A DNA stretch of 64,000 bases, from contig NC_053195.1 of NCBI RefSeq assembly GCF_905163445.1, forward strand, positions 3,834,501 to 3,898,500, given 5' to 3'. A program made the translations under genes and the position numbers. Positions 8,965-18,946 of the stretch are shown piece after piece. Each line of letters starts with the position of its first letter. The first letter of the stretch is position 1. Source of the stretch: Pararge aegeria (taxonomy: Eukaryota > Arthropoda > Insecta > Lepidoptera > Nymphalidae). The notes under the pieces are model-generated. The model had not been told where the DNA came from. It saw nothing but the letters and a program-made list of their open reading frames with translations, and did no database searches.

Positions 8965-9350
8965 CGTGTAACCGAATTGCGAAATAATATTGAATGATGC
9001 ATAAGTATATTTCATAAGGAATCACCCCGTAAAATATAAAATCAAAAGAAGCATATTTATTATTCCATACAAACGAATTCAAAACATTCCAAGTGTTTAC
9101 TTATAACAACGCTATTGAAGATAAAATACCGACACGCGCATAGTACCTACGTTGCCGGACGCGTACCTAATAAAGTAATAGTCACATGATTTTAATTTTG
9201 CATGTGATTTTAGGGCTGTATCTGATTTCATTCTGTTCAATTAGGTTTTCGGTTCCACAGATAAGTGTCAGAGACAGTACTGTATCTCGAACGCCTGTGT
9301 AGTATTATTTCGGTTTTCATTTGCACGTTGTATAGTAGAAAAAATATATA
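8965..9350 (+). repeat. Unclassified repeat N, copy 1
   Basis: Matches the reverse complement of 61790-62175 over about 385 bp at moderate identity. Shared blocks include CCGACACGCGCATA, AAGTGTTTACTTAT, TTAATTTTGCAT, CTGTATCT and CACAGATAAGT. No tRNA head, tail or coding frame is apparent. Confidence 0.6.
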
Positions 9351-9369
9351 TTTCGTGTATCTCGGAGAC

Positions 9370-10110
9370 AGCTCTAAAACATTGGGATGAGGTTATTCAT
9401 TGAGACAAGGTTTTTGTTTTAGTCGTCTTTCCTGTATAAAGGCGATTTAACTTTAATAATAATGTTTTGATAATGTTTTGGTGCATAGACAAACACTTGA
9501 AGGTATCCAGGTATTGGAAACAGCAGCATACAACGCTAATAATTCCTTCGGTTGTTGAAATAGTTTGATATAAATGTTTAATTCACGGATCTCATGGAAA
9601 ATTCTATAATTCTATAGTACTTTAAAAATTTGAGAAATCTTTTTCGCGTTATTACCTTGTTATAACTAGTATTATTTAGGATAAGTTACTTATCCATATG
9701 ATTATAGAAAACTCCCATATCATTTAGATAATTTTAATTAATAGTGAAAACTTTATTGGCTTCAGTAAGATCTATAATTAAGTTTATCCATTGTAACAAT
9801 TTATTTATAGCTGTTTGTTTTTCAAAACGACGAACAAAGCATTCCCTAAATAAGTAAGGCCTAATCAAAGAAGATTCCTAGGCCTTTCAACATTCAATTT
9901 TGACTAAGCAACTCATATTACCTAAATTGTCTATGGTTCTTGCCGCAAGTTGCCGTGTTTTGTGTTTGTATTATCGAATTTTCCATTTTTCACATAGTTT
10001 CTAAAAAAACTGAATAATTTATAAAATTATATAAAAAAACCGAATTATATTTTTTTTCATTTCTTAAGTCTAAGTTTACGAGTCCCCTAAAGTTTACAGT
10101 CGTAACTTTA
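9370..10110. other. AT-rich stretch without recognised features
   Basis: Long A- and T-runs and no supported gene or repeat. Confidence 0.5.
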
Positions 10111-10114
10111 GATC

Positions 10115-10157
10115 GCGCCCAACGTCGTTAGTTTGTAAAACTAACGACGTTGGGCGC
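10115..10157. repeat. Perfect 20-bp palindrome with 3-nt loop
   Basis: Left arm 10115-10134, loop GTA, right arm 10138-10157. All 20 pairs match. It sits where the tRNA-like head of the adjoining SINE C should be. It is probably a template-switch mutation rather than a terminator, since no T run follows. Confidence 0.9.
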
Positions 10158-10420
10158 TTCCTTCCCTTCCCTTCCGTGGGGCCGAGTTCGAATCCCAGCA
10201 CGCACCTCCAACTTTACGAAGTTATGTGCGTTTTTAAGTAACTTGTTCACTTGCTTCAACGGTGAAGAGAAACATCCGTGAGGAAACCTTCATACCTGAG
10301 TGTCCACCAATCCGCACTGGGACAGCGTGGTGGACAACGGCCTTAACCCCGTCTCATTGTGGCAGGAGACCCGTGCCAAGCAGTGTGCCGGTAATAGCTT
10401 GATATGATGATGATGATAAC
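10158..10420 (+). mobile_element. SINE C
   Basis: B box GAGTTCGAATCCC (10182-10194), then CAGCACGCACCTCCAACTTT, AACGGTGAAGAGAAACATC, CACCAATCCGCACTGGGACA and GACCCGTGCC, ending in a GATGATGATGAT tail. The upstream part of the head has been replaced by a CTTCC run and a palindrome. Confidence 0.8.
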
Positions 10421-10664
10421 GGCATGGTGGTATTACTTAAAAATTCTCAAAAAGAAACCTACCAGTTCGGAGTTTCGGTACTGACGTTTTCCATCTTCAT
10501 GCTCGTTAGGCCGCTAACGGTTATTTTAACTAACATTGATAATAAAGAAAGTCGTTTAAGTACGTCATCCTGCACTGAAGAAGAGTTGTGAATCGTTTTT
10601 TATTCTTAGAAAAAAAAATATTTAGTATCTTTTCTTTTTACTACTGGGGGTACGGGTTGGGTGA

Positions 10665-10745
10665 TATGTAGCGATAAGGCCGCCATATTATACCTTCATT
10701 CTTATCATTCTTTTGTATTTTTATTTTTTTTCGTTTTCTATGTGG
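10665..10745 (+). mobile_element. LINE 3' UTR fragment
   Basis: GTAGCGATAAGGCCGCCATA followed by T-rich sequence and TTTTCTATGTGGTGT. Same 3' signature as at 6675 and 60040. Confidence 0.55.
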
Positions 10746-10759
10746 TGTTAATTTATACC

Positions 10760-11115
10760 ACTACGCCATGGGGAGGCATGATGGTAATGTCGGACTCCTA
10801 CTGACCAAAACCCCGCGGCGCTCTTCAACCTTTTTTTTTTTACGTGGGGAAATCCTTATGGATACCACCGCGCCACGGGAAGGCACGGTGATTATGTCGG
10901 ACTCGTACCGATTAAAACCCCACGGTGTTCCTACCTGTATAGTCGCCTGGTGGCTGGGCCACGGGAACGCTTTCGCACACATCCGCGACCCAGCTAGCGG
11001 CGCCCGCCATTGCAGGCCACTAAAAATGTCCCTACAATCGCCGAAGGCGCACCGGGAACCCGAGGTGCGCCTTCCAACCCGAGGACCCGGCGCTCTTAAA
11101 CCTAACCTAACCTAA
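10760..11115. repeat. GC-rich retroelement end abutting a CCTAA run
   Basis: Two related blocks (10767-10815 and 10870-10920) share CATGATGG/CACGGTGA, ATGTCGGACTC and AAAACCCC. After a GC-rich stretch the block ends in (CCTAA)x3 at 11101-11115, the telomeric unit of most insects. Telomere-targeting non-LTR elements such as TRAS and SART are known in Lepidoptera; a relic of one is possible but unproven. The ORF-like frames here have no recognised product. Confidence 0.4.
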
Positions 11116-11551
11116 CTCCGGTCTCTTGCTGTTAATAATTTAGGGCCCAATCTAGCTATCGAATCCCGGACCCTGTTATATGAAGTTAAACATGCGGACT
11201 AAACCGAGACGATTCTTAACAGCTTGTTCATCAAAGAAAGGTTATTCATGGGACGATAAGACTATTTTGTATATCACTCCACAAGACAATCAATTTAGAT
11301 CATGCCCTGTCAGCATCATACCGACCGGCTTTCAAGAACCACCCCACCCCCCCGTTGTATCAGATTACTGGAGAATGAGGAAAACTTGCCTATGAATTTC
11401 AAGGGTCTCATTATTTTGGCTATAAATAATCGATTTGCATAACATGATTGCTTTGCCCGCAGATTTTATTTATTGCTCGGGAACATCGCGAGACTCTCAA
11501 TCTTTTCCATGTTAACAAGATTAACCTGTAAGGATATTGAATTTTTATTAC

Positions 11552-11948
11552 GACGGCCGATTGGCGCAGTGGGCAGCGACCCTGCTTTCTGAGTACAAGG
11601 CCGTGGGTTCAAATTTAAATTCAAAATTGTTTTATTCATGTAGACCTTATCACAGGCACTTATGAAGCGTTCATACATTTGACATGTTAACACTAATGTT
11701 AGGTGACGGTGATAGCTGAATTCATTAACTTAAAACTAAAGCTAGGAAAGTTCGATTTTCACAACTGGAATATTTTGGGTGTTGAACATGAATGTTTTCA
11801 GTGTTTCTGTAGATATATTATAAGTATTAAAAGTATTCATAAAAATATTCAGCAGTCATCTTAGTACCCATAAAACAAGCTACGCTTACTTTGGGGCTAG
11901 ATATCGATGTCTAATGTTTATTGTCGTAGTATATATATTTGTTCATTG
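11552..11948 (+). mobile_element. SINE A, interrupted by a LINE
   Basis: Head GACGGCCGATTGGCGCAGTG and A-box region intact. The B box is broken at GGGTTCAAA (about 11606) and resumes at GTTCGATTTTCAC (from 11750). The body then runs through GTGTTTCTG, TACCCATAAAACAAGC, TTTGGGGCTAG and a GTCGTAGTATATA end. The intervening 11612-11750 is a LINE K 3' end. Confidence 0.8.
11612..11750 (-). mobile_element. LINE K 3' end inserted in SINE A
   Basis: AATTCAAAATTGTTTTATTC, TAGACCTTATCACAGGCACT and TATGAAGCGTTCATACAT match the LINE end at 8268. A GTTCRAATTT-like sequence on both sides may be the target duplication. Confidence 0.7.
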
Positions 11949-11964
11949 CATAAAAAGACCGACG

Positions 11965-12258
11965 ACGTTCCTGGTGCAACGGTTAGTGCCTGTGTTCTTA
12001 TGAGTGGGGAATCCCCGGAAATTTGCACATTTATAATTTAAGAATTTTCTCTGGTCTGGTCTGGTTAGAGGCCTCGGCCTCTTGCTCTATGTTTATTTCT
12101 CTGTGACTACTTCTTTAAAAGTGAATTCATTCATTCGTTCATTGATTTCGGTACGATGTCGCGTAGAAACCGATGGGCTTTTGATAGCTGCCATAGCCTT
12201 AACAGGGTAGCCCGCTATTCACTGAGACTGCATCACCACTTGCAGTCAAGGGCTAACA
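11965..12258 (+). mobile_element. SINE B, degenerate
   Basis: CTCTGGTCTGGTCTGGTTAG, GGTACGATGTCGCGTAGAAA and AGACTGCATCACCACTTGCA are family B landmarks. The head (GGTGCAACGGTTAGTGCC) is diverged and its B box is lost. Confidence 0.65.
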
Positions 12259-12297
12259 TATAGTGGAACAAAAAAAACAATTTACGGACGGAAAAAA

Positions 12298-12345
12298 ACT
12301 TTTCGCGGAGTTTAGCAAATTAAGCTTAATTTTCATAATATGAAT
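12298..12345 (+). mobile_element. Foldback element, arm fragment
   Basis: TTTTCGCGGAGTTTAGCAAA followed by TTAAGCTTAATTTTCATAAT is the outer arm end of the foldback family described at 3594. Confidence 0.6.
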
Positions 12346-12349
12346 GTAG

Positions 12350-12775
12350 TGCTTTCCCCCACCAGCTAAAATAAAAAAACACCTATTTTCTAAACGTGAG
12401 ATGTAAATAGGAAATAAAAATCTATTATACACTCCATTGGGAAGGTGGGACAGCTGTATTGCCGATGTAAATGAATTCCTTTCATATCATGATACCCCAT
12501 TTGACCTAGTAACCCCACTTGATCTCTAATTCAAATTGTATTAATTTAAATTTTTACGTACAATACAGCCTCTTTTGTTATATGAATAGGTACTATTTTT
12601 TTCTGTTCGACAAGCTTTATTAAGAACTTTCGAAATCATACGCGATGATGCTCAAGCAAGCCTTGCTATCGCAAGGTTGGTTACCTTTCGGTATTCTATA
12701 ATATCTTTGCAGATCTTGCTTGCAAAAAATACTCAAAAACACGCAACACTCACACGTACATACACGCACGAACAC
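12350..12775. other. AT-rich stretch, nothing recognised
   Basis: No supported gene or repeat before the microsatellite. Confidence 0.4.
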
Positions 12776-12776
12776 T

Positions 12777-12780
<4 letters not shown>

Positions 12781-12823
<43 letters not shown>

Positions 12824-12843
12824 GCACGCACGCACGCACGCAT
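12781..12843. repeat. Compound microsatellite (AC)n(GCAC)n
   Basis: An uninterrupted AC dinucleotide run passes into at least five GCAC tetramers. The open reading frame across it is compositional only. Confidence 0.95.
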
Positions 12844-13074
12844 ACACGAACACGTACATTATAAAATTGTTAATTGTATTGTTTTAGTTGTAATATTTTA
12901 ATTTTTCCTTGTTTTAGTATAGTATATATAGCCCCGGAGGTGGGCTTTAATAGCTGTAACACAGCACAGCAGTTGTTACCGTTCCTTAGATTATAAGAAT
13001 CCGTTGTAAATGAGCCACAATAAAAACAATTACAATTATTATTATAAGAAATATTACGGAGAGTGTGCTCAAGA

Positions 13075-13340
13075 ACTGTTTGATCTAGTTCCCCCTTACC
13101 ATTTTATCATCGAACCGCGAGGCACCGTGAGGATCTGCACCCCTACGTGGTTATACCATGGACGCGTACGAAGCGCTTTGCACCTTCGCTTCTGATTCGC
13201 AGCGCAAGGATCTGGAATCCAGCTTCCATTTTCCCCAGTACCTACAATATGAGCACCTTCTAATCAAGAGTGAATTGGCATCTTCTAGGCAAGCACTCTA
13301 AACCTGCCTTATCATCAGGTGTGATTGCAATCAAGCGTAC
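13075..13340 (+). mobile_element. LINE ORF 3' end remnant
   Basis: GTGAGGATCTGCACCCCTAC, CAGCTTCCATTTTCCCCAGT, AGTGAATTGGCATCTTCTAG and CATCAGGTGTGATTGCAATC are the last codons and 3' UTR of a LINE. The same end is found on the minus strand at 19555-19768 and on the plus strand at 53462-53600. The encoded wording is close to SRVNRHLLG. Confidence 0.65.
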
Positions 13341-13531
13341 TTCTATAGACAAAAAATATCAAATCGAGCGTCATCGTAAAAAAATTGTAAAAAATGTAGA
13401 GACAAATAGAAACATGACACAAATACAACCATTTTTTACCATTTTAATATGAGGCCTTAGAACCTTCAGGACTTGCCAAAAGATAATTTTGCCCACTTGG
13501 TTATCCACTCTTAGCTTTCATTCACACTTTG

Positions 13532-13532
13532 C

Positions 13533-13564
<32 letters not shown>

Positions 13565-13793
13565 ATATACTAACGACAATGCACACATCGCCATCTAGCC
13601 CCAAAGTAAGCGGAGCTTGTGTTATGGGTACTAAGATGACTGATGAATATCTTTATGAATAATATACATATAAACACCCAGACACTGAAGAACATTCATG
13701 CTCATCACACAAACATTTTCCAGCTGTGGGAAATGAACCCACGGCCTTGGCCTCAGAAAGCAGGGTCGCTGCCCACTACGCCACTCGGCCGTC
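13532..13793 (-). mobile_element. SINE A, near full length
   Basis: Reads in reverse from an (AAAT)n tail through CGCCATCTAGCCCCAAAGTA, GTGTTATGGGTACTAAGATG, AACACCCAGACACTGAAG and TTTTCCAGCTGTGGGAAATG to the head CGGCCGTC. The B box is slightly damaged (GAAATGAACCC for GAATCGAACCC). Confidence 0.85.
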
Positions 13794-13894
13794 TTAAGAT
13801 GTATATTGATGTTTTTTTATTTATAAAAGCAAATTGACCCTCCATTCAAACAATAATGCATCATAGAATGATAAATATGCAATAATTTTCACTC

Positions 13895-14040
13895 GATACA
13901 ACGGTGAAGGAAAACATCGTGATCTGCATGGCTGAAAGTTCTCCGTAATATTTTAGAAGGCGCGGAAATTCCAACCCTATTGAACCACGTAGTGGACAAC
14001 GAGCTAAACTCTCCAAGAGGAGACACTGTAGTGGTCCGAT
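13895..14040 (+). mobile_element. SINE C, internal fragment
   Basis: AACGGTGAAGGAAAACATCG, GAAAGTTCTCCGTAATATT and GTAGTGGTCCGATAA align with the SINE C body. Head and tail are missing. Confidence 0.6.
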
Positions 14041-14044
14041 AATT

Positions 14045-14420
14045 GATTTGAACAAAACATCATTGTCAACGGTTTTTTACCACCACAGAAGGTTAATCAC
14101 AGCCATTCCATTTCCATTTTATTTATTCCCAAGCTTTAATTCTTTCTTGTCTATCTGTACAAACAAAGTCTCAGAAATCCATTACTATCTCAGATGTGGG
14201 ATACTCGATGAATCTCTAAATTCTCCGTCACTTAGCTTCCACTCCGCTTTTATCTTGCTCAAGATAGATTAATTGAATTGTTAAATTGAAAATATTGATG
14301 TTGGAAAATAATTACTGTAGAGTTCATTTTGAGTTTTACTTGATAGAATTTGCCTTCGGGACTAGTGTTTGAGTTGCTAAAAACCAATAAACATAGACAG
14401 CTTTGAAGATTAAAGTACTC
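14045..14420. other. No recognisable feature
   Basis: AT-rich; the open frame at 14048-14272 has no recognised similarity. Confidence 0.4.
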
Positions 14421-14424
14421 TCAG

Positions 14425-14520
14425 GTTTCCTGACGATGTTTTCCTTCACCGTTAAATGAGACATGATTTGGGGGACTTCCCCCCAAAAGTCAAGCCGAAG
14501 CCGATATCACCGGTTCGCAA
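14425..14520 (-). mobile_element. SINE C fragment (minus)
   Basis: GACGATGTTTTCCTTCACCG and GAAGCCGATATCACCGG are reversed SINE C pieces with an internal deletion. A C-rich palindrome-like block, GGGGGACTTCCCCCC, lies at 14470-14484. Confidence 0.55.
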
Positions 14521-14539
14521 AAGGAACAACAAAATAGTA

Positions 14540-14843
14540 AATCATCATCATCATCAACACATCCGGCCCACTACAGAACCCGGATCTCCTTCCACAATGA
14601 GAAAAGGTTAAGGCCGTAGACACTGACCCAGTACGGATTGGTGGACGCCACACACCTTTGAGAACATTATGTAACTCTCAGGCATGCAGGTTTCCTCACA
14701 ATGTTGTCCTTCACTAGTAAAGCGAGTGATATTTTAATTACTTAAAACGCACGTAACTCAGAAAAGTTAGAGGTGCGTGCTGGGATTCGAACTCGGCCCC
14801 CGGAAAGTGAAGACGAGCTCCTACCCAATGCGCTATCACCGCT
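14540..14843 (-). mobile_element. SINE C, full length (minus)
   Basis: From the ATCATCATCATC tail through CGGCCCACTACAGAACCCGG, AGTACGGATTGGTGGAC, GTTGTCCTTCACTAGTAAAG and the reversed B box GGGATTCGAACTC (14782-14794) to GCTATCACCGC. The best-preserved minus copy of the family. Confidence 0.85.
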
Positions 14844-14849
14844 TCAAAT

Positions 14850-15250
14850 AGTATATGCTCGAAACAAATACATTTTGAATATTAAGAATTGTGTATTTAA
14901 TTTATAAAAAATTAAAAATTTAACCTGATGTCCTTCAGGAGAAATGTTTTATACGGTGAAGCCATTAATTGCCTATGTAGCTTGGAGGGTATTAAACGGG
15001 ACCGTTTCCTTTAATCTGTGCCTGGGCTTATTTACCAAGCGTGACTGTCTCGGCGTTGGTTGGATTGTGAAACTTATTTATATCTCTCTGGCTAAACTCT
15101 ATTAACATCTGTTGACTTAAAATATTTATTGGTCTATCTATACCTTACCTCTGCGATCGTTAATAAGGCCACCTTTAATAAGGTCTCTACTGAACACATA
15201 AAGTCGTATTGTGGCTTACTTTCATGTATTTATAATTGGATTATTATTTA
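14850..15250. other. AT-rich stretch, nothing recognised
   Basis: No gene or repeat landmark identified. Confidence 0.4.
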
Positions 15251-15257
15251 CTATTAT

Positions 15258-15480
15258 TCAAAATTCATTTATTTCAAGAAGTCCTAATTTATAACCACTT
15301 TTGAATGGTCAAGTATGTCTGTTTGTAGTGACTCTACCACCGGTTCGGAAACCAGATTCTACCGAGAAGAGCCGGCAAGAAACTCAGTAGTGGCTCTTTT
15401 CCAACATCAATAACTACAATCATTTTTCTATCTTGCGGGAGATGAGAGCGAAGCTGGCTGCTTCCAATCTACCTTGTCAT
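15258..15480 (-). mobile_element. Jockey/CR1-like LINE, 3' end fragment
   Basis: ATTTATTTCAAGAAGTCCTA, CCACCGGTTCGGAAACCAGA and AAGAGCCGGCAAGAAACTCA, then the reversed last codons (GGAGATGAGAGCGAAGCTGG). Same subfamily as the copy at 57858. Confidence 0.8.
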
Positions 15481-15544
15481 TATTATTGTTATTTACTGCC
15501 ACCACCCTACCGAAAAGAAGTATATGTTACACTTCTTTTTTTTT

Positions 15545-15815
15545 ATTCCAGTGACAAATGATGATGCAGTCTGAGATGGTAACCTCTTAGGGAGTATATT
15601 TAACACATACTCGTATGCGGTTTCTAAGCGATATCGTACCGGAACGCTAAATCGCTTAGCAACACGTCTTTCTCACGGCCAAAGCCTCCCAACAGTCTTG
15701 ACCAGACAAAAACCAGAAAGTTTGAACTCCCGTATTTCCCTGCCAGGAATAGAACCAGCGATCTCCAACTTAAAACCGAAGCGCTCACCCTACGCCAGGG
15801 TCGTTGTCAAATTGT
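15545..15815 (-). mobile_element. SINE B, full length (minus)
   Basis: AATGATGATGCAGTCTGAGA, GGTTTCTAAGCGATATCGTA, CACGGCCAAAGCCTCCC, CCAGGAATAGAACC (reversed B box region) and AGCGCTCACCCTACGCCAG (reversed A box region). Confidence 0.8.
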
Positions 15816-15819
15816 ACAA

Positions 15820-16325
15820 GCACTGAGTTTTTAAGACATCCTTTAAATTTTTTTAAATTAATAATTTATATCTACTCTTTATTTTCACATCACTACAAGT
15901 TAAAGAAACAAAGGAAAGAATAGAAAAACCAATTAAATTTAACAGTCAACTAAGTGTTAAGCGAATTGTTTTCTTATCCTAAGGTTGCCTTTTAGTATAC
16001 TGCTTCTATCTGTTTTTTTTATTCTTTAACTTGTAGTGTGCAAAATATAGTATAAATAAATAAGCGAATTGTATCCAATGTTTTGCTCAAAATAGAACGA
16101 GGTCTTATATCTTATATATATTTTTAGAGAATAACACAACTGAGGTCTACAAAATCTGATGGTTCTATCTTTATATGTTAATCGTTTATTGAAGCCAGAA
16201 TAACAAGACCCATGCATTTTTCACTCAATACTTACTTTATGAATACGAGGTGGATCATACAAAATGGATGGGTCGATGCGTCGCAGTGAATCCATTAATA
16301 TCCCGAGAAGATTAATCGCGGAGTA
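15820..16325. other. AT-rich stretch, nothing recognised
   Basis: The minus open frame at 16026-16217 has no recognised product or splice context. Confidence 0.4.
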
Positions 16326-16331
16326 TATTAT

Positions 16332-16645
16332 ACTAGCGGTCCCTCGTGACTTCGTCGACGTATAAGTCATCCTTAAAAGATAGATATATATTGTCACGGA
16401 TTTTTTTAGTACTTTTAAAGGGGAACTACTTAGCCATACATTATTTTATAGAAACTTTAACCGTTTACTCAGCGCACGCAGCGGAAGCTCGGAAGAAAAA
16501 AAATCTCTATTTTCAAACATTCTTCATCGGTGCTATGCTGCTATTAGTTTTAGCGTCACTATATTAAGCCTATAGCCTTCCTTGATAAATAGGCTATCCA
16601 ACACTGAAATAACAAACTATGTAGCTTGATATATTAGTATAAGAT
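16332..16645 (-). mobile_element. Helitron-like nonautonomous element, family 2
   Basis: On the minus strand it ends ...GAGGGACCGCTAGT, giving the CTAG+T terminus of Helitrons. The body shares CTTAAAAGATAGA, GCAGCGGAAG and AAACATTCTTC with the copies at 46774-47135 and 24800-25000. It starts near TCTTATACTAATATA on the minus strand. Confidence 0.6.
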
Positions 16646-16764
16646 TAATAAAGTGATGAGGATGCAGACGCAAAGAGAGCTAGCCACTCCAAGCACAGTC
16701 TACTCAAAGCAATTTTAGTTTTCCGGTATTAAACCTAGATAGTATATCGGTTATAATAAATAAT

Positions 16765-17031
16765 AATAAAAAATAAATAAATAAAATATAATACGACAAT
16801 ACACACACCGCCATCTAGCCCCAAAGTAAGCGTAGCTTGTGTTATGGGTACCAAGACTACTGATGAATATTTTTATGAATATTATACATAAATACTTAGA
16901 ATATAAATATAAACACCCAGACACTGACAAACATTCATGCTCATCACACAAACATTTTCCAGTTGTGGGAATCGAACCCACGGCCTTGGACTCAGAAGCA
17001 GGGTCGCTGCCCACTGCGCCAATCGGCCGTC
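16765..17031 (-). mobile_element. SINE A, full length (minus)
   Basis: AATACGACAATACACACACC through CATCTAGCCCCAAAGTAAGC, GTGGGAATCGAACCCACGGC (reversed B box) to CGCCAATCGGCCGTC. It abuts the head of a SINE C at 17032 without a gap. Confidence 0.9.
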
Positions 17032-17519
17032 GGTTATAGCCTAGTGGTTAGGTATTCGGCTTTACTTTCGAGGGGCTGAGTTCGGATCCCAGCACGCACT
17101 TTAGCAAATCAAATATCACTCGCTTTAACGGTAAAGGAAAACATTGTGATGAAACCTGCACGCCAGAGAGTTGTAAATCATTATCATCATCATCATATCA
17201 ACCGATAGACGTCCACAGCTGGACATAGGTCTTTTGTAGGGAGTTCCAGATTCCACGGTTTTATGCCGCTTGGATCCAGCGGCTACCTGCGACGCGCTTA
17301 ATGTCGTCTGTCTACCTCGTTGGGGGGTCGTTTACCAACGCTGCGCTTACCAGTTCGGGGCTGTCATTCTAGCACAATTTCCAATTCTAAATAATGTTCG
17401 CAAAGGCGTGTGAAGTCCACCAATCCGCACTTAGCCAGCGTGGTGGACTACGGCCGCAACCCTTCTCATTGTAGAAGGAGAACCATACCCTGTAGTGGGC
17501 CGGTAATGGGTTGATATAA
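17032..17519 (+). mobile_element. SINE C, interrupted by an RTE fragment
   Basis: Head GGTTATAGCCTAGTGGTTAG and B box GAGTTCGGATCCC, then the body to GAGAGTT (about 17172). It resumes at about 17385 (AATAATGTTCGCAAAGGCG) and continues to GGCCGGTAATGGGTTGATAT. Confidence 0.8.
17180..17384 (-). mobile_element. RTE-type LINE 3' end inserted in SINE C
   Basis: CATCATCATCATATCAACCG, GACGTCCACAGCTGGACATA, TTGTAGGGAGTTCCAGATTC and CGTCTGTCTACCTCGTTGG match the RTE ends at 4150 and 5105. Confidence 0.75.
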
Positions 17520-17875
17520 ATTAAATTAGTACACCAAAATACTAACATTAAACTAGTTTAGGTACTCGTATATAAGTAAACATTAGAAATTTAGAACATT
17601 TGTAGTTGTAAACATAGGTTGCAAGAAATAAAAGGCTTTTTTTTTCATTTATTTATACCATTCCTTTCAAGATCTCGGTACACCTTTCTGACTCAATTGG
17701 ATATCTAGGATCATAGTTTCTTATACCCATTGGATTCTGGATGACTTCTATCTTCGATGAATAGAAGTCATCGAGATTCTTCATCCTTCATGCACTGCCA
17801 ATCTAGGCAGTAGCATTATTTAAAGCAAAAATACGTTCATTTAATGCTCAATGACAATATATATTTTATAAATCA
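17520..17875. other. AT-rich stretch, nothing recognised
   Basis: Contains a short inverted pair GATGACTTCTATCTTCGATG / ATAGAAGTCATCGAG near 17740-17783, but no gene. Confidence 0.4.
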
Positions 17876-17879
17876 TTGT

Positions 17880-18290
17880 TTTATAAATATAACCTAAAAT
17901 AAACTATTTAAAACTAAATAAAATCTAAAACGTCCTCGAAACCACCGCAGCGAGGCACAGTTCCTAAGATGCTGGCAGCATTGCCCCTTTGGATGGCCAA
18001 ACTAATTCGTTGGCCAAGGTAACTGCCCGCTCTAGGATCACCGGTAGACTCGATAACCCTTTTCGATAATTCTTTGAAAAGGGCTCTTGCTTCCGAACCC
18101 CACGGTCCCAAAGTCTCTACTCCAAAAGGCACAAAAATGAAGCTGCTATCCAGGGTTTCATATTTACGCCTCTTGGCCTTCTCGGCACTGGTGCTACCAG
18201 TGACGAGGTGGCCTGGTGTGATGCAGCTAGGGTATCAACACAAGTTGCATCCCACAGAAGTGACCTTCCAAGCCTCCAAGGTATGAGCGT
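17880..18290 (-). pseudogene. LINE C-terminal domain remnant, second copy
   Basis: Minus-strand frame 17914-18132 reads VETLGPWGSEARALFKEL and QRGNAASILGTVPRCGGF. It matches the copy at 6955-7620 through its stop codon and 3' UTR (AACCTAAAATAAACT). Upstream frames are broken, for example at the WDATCVDT region near 18220-18290. Truncated at its 5' end. Confidence 0.65.
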
Positions 18291-18500
18291 CGTTCATTTA
18301 ATGCAATTTATGTGGCGAATTAGCCCATGATATAATGCCTAATTAGTAGCTATAAAGTAGTACTAGGAAAAGCTTGAACAAGCCTGGGTGAATGCCAAAG
18401 TGCATTAATTTTGTGTTTTGTACGTAATTTAAAGCTTGAAATCTAATTAATTGCCTAACTTTTACTCATAGCAAAGATGCACTGGTGCTTTCATTTTGTA

Positions 18501-18946
18501 ACTAGCTGTTGCCCGCGTGTTCGTCTGCGTATGATTTGATGTGGCGTTCAATTTAATTGTAGTTCTAAAAAATTCAAGTATTCAGTATAACTAAGACTTA
18601 AATGAGGGGTTTGCTGTTGTCCGCAGAGGAGTTCTGTCCTCTATCTCCAACCACATTCAGATCCATACAAAGTTTGGGCAAAATTAAACACATAATATAA
18701 CCTCTATAGTACAAAAATAATTATTTAAATCAGTTATACTTTGTCGGAGTTATGGTGTAAAATCGTCAAACACTTTTATCCCCTCTGCCAAAGGAACCGA
18801 GCTGTCAGGAAAGTATCTTATATTACTTCTAACACTTCCAAGAATATGTGTACAAAGTTTCATGAGTATCGGTTAAGTAGTTTTTGCGTGAAAGCGTAAC
18901 AAACAAACTTACATTGACATTTATAATTAGTAGGGAGGGATAGGGA
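18501..18946 (-). mobile_element. Helitron-like nonautonomous element, family 1
   Basis: Begins ACTAGCTGTTGCCCGCGTG on the plus strand, the reverse complement of a Helitron 3' end (CTAGT). It runs to GACATTTATAATTAGTAGGG, the reversed 5' start. Its inner part matches 23860-24232 closely. Confidence 0.65.

Noticed and set aside
10761..11115. Opposed open frames of 73 and 115 codons
   Set aside because: High GC content reduces stop frequency; neither product is recognised and the block has tandem, non-coding character.
12677..12901. Histidine/threonine repeat open frame
   Set aside because: Produced entirely by the AC/GCAC microsatellite.
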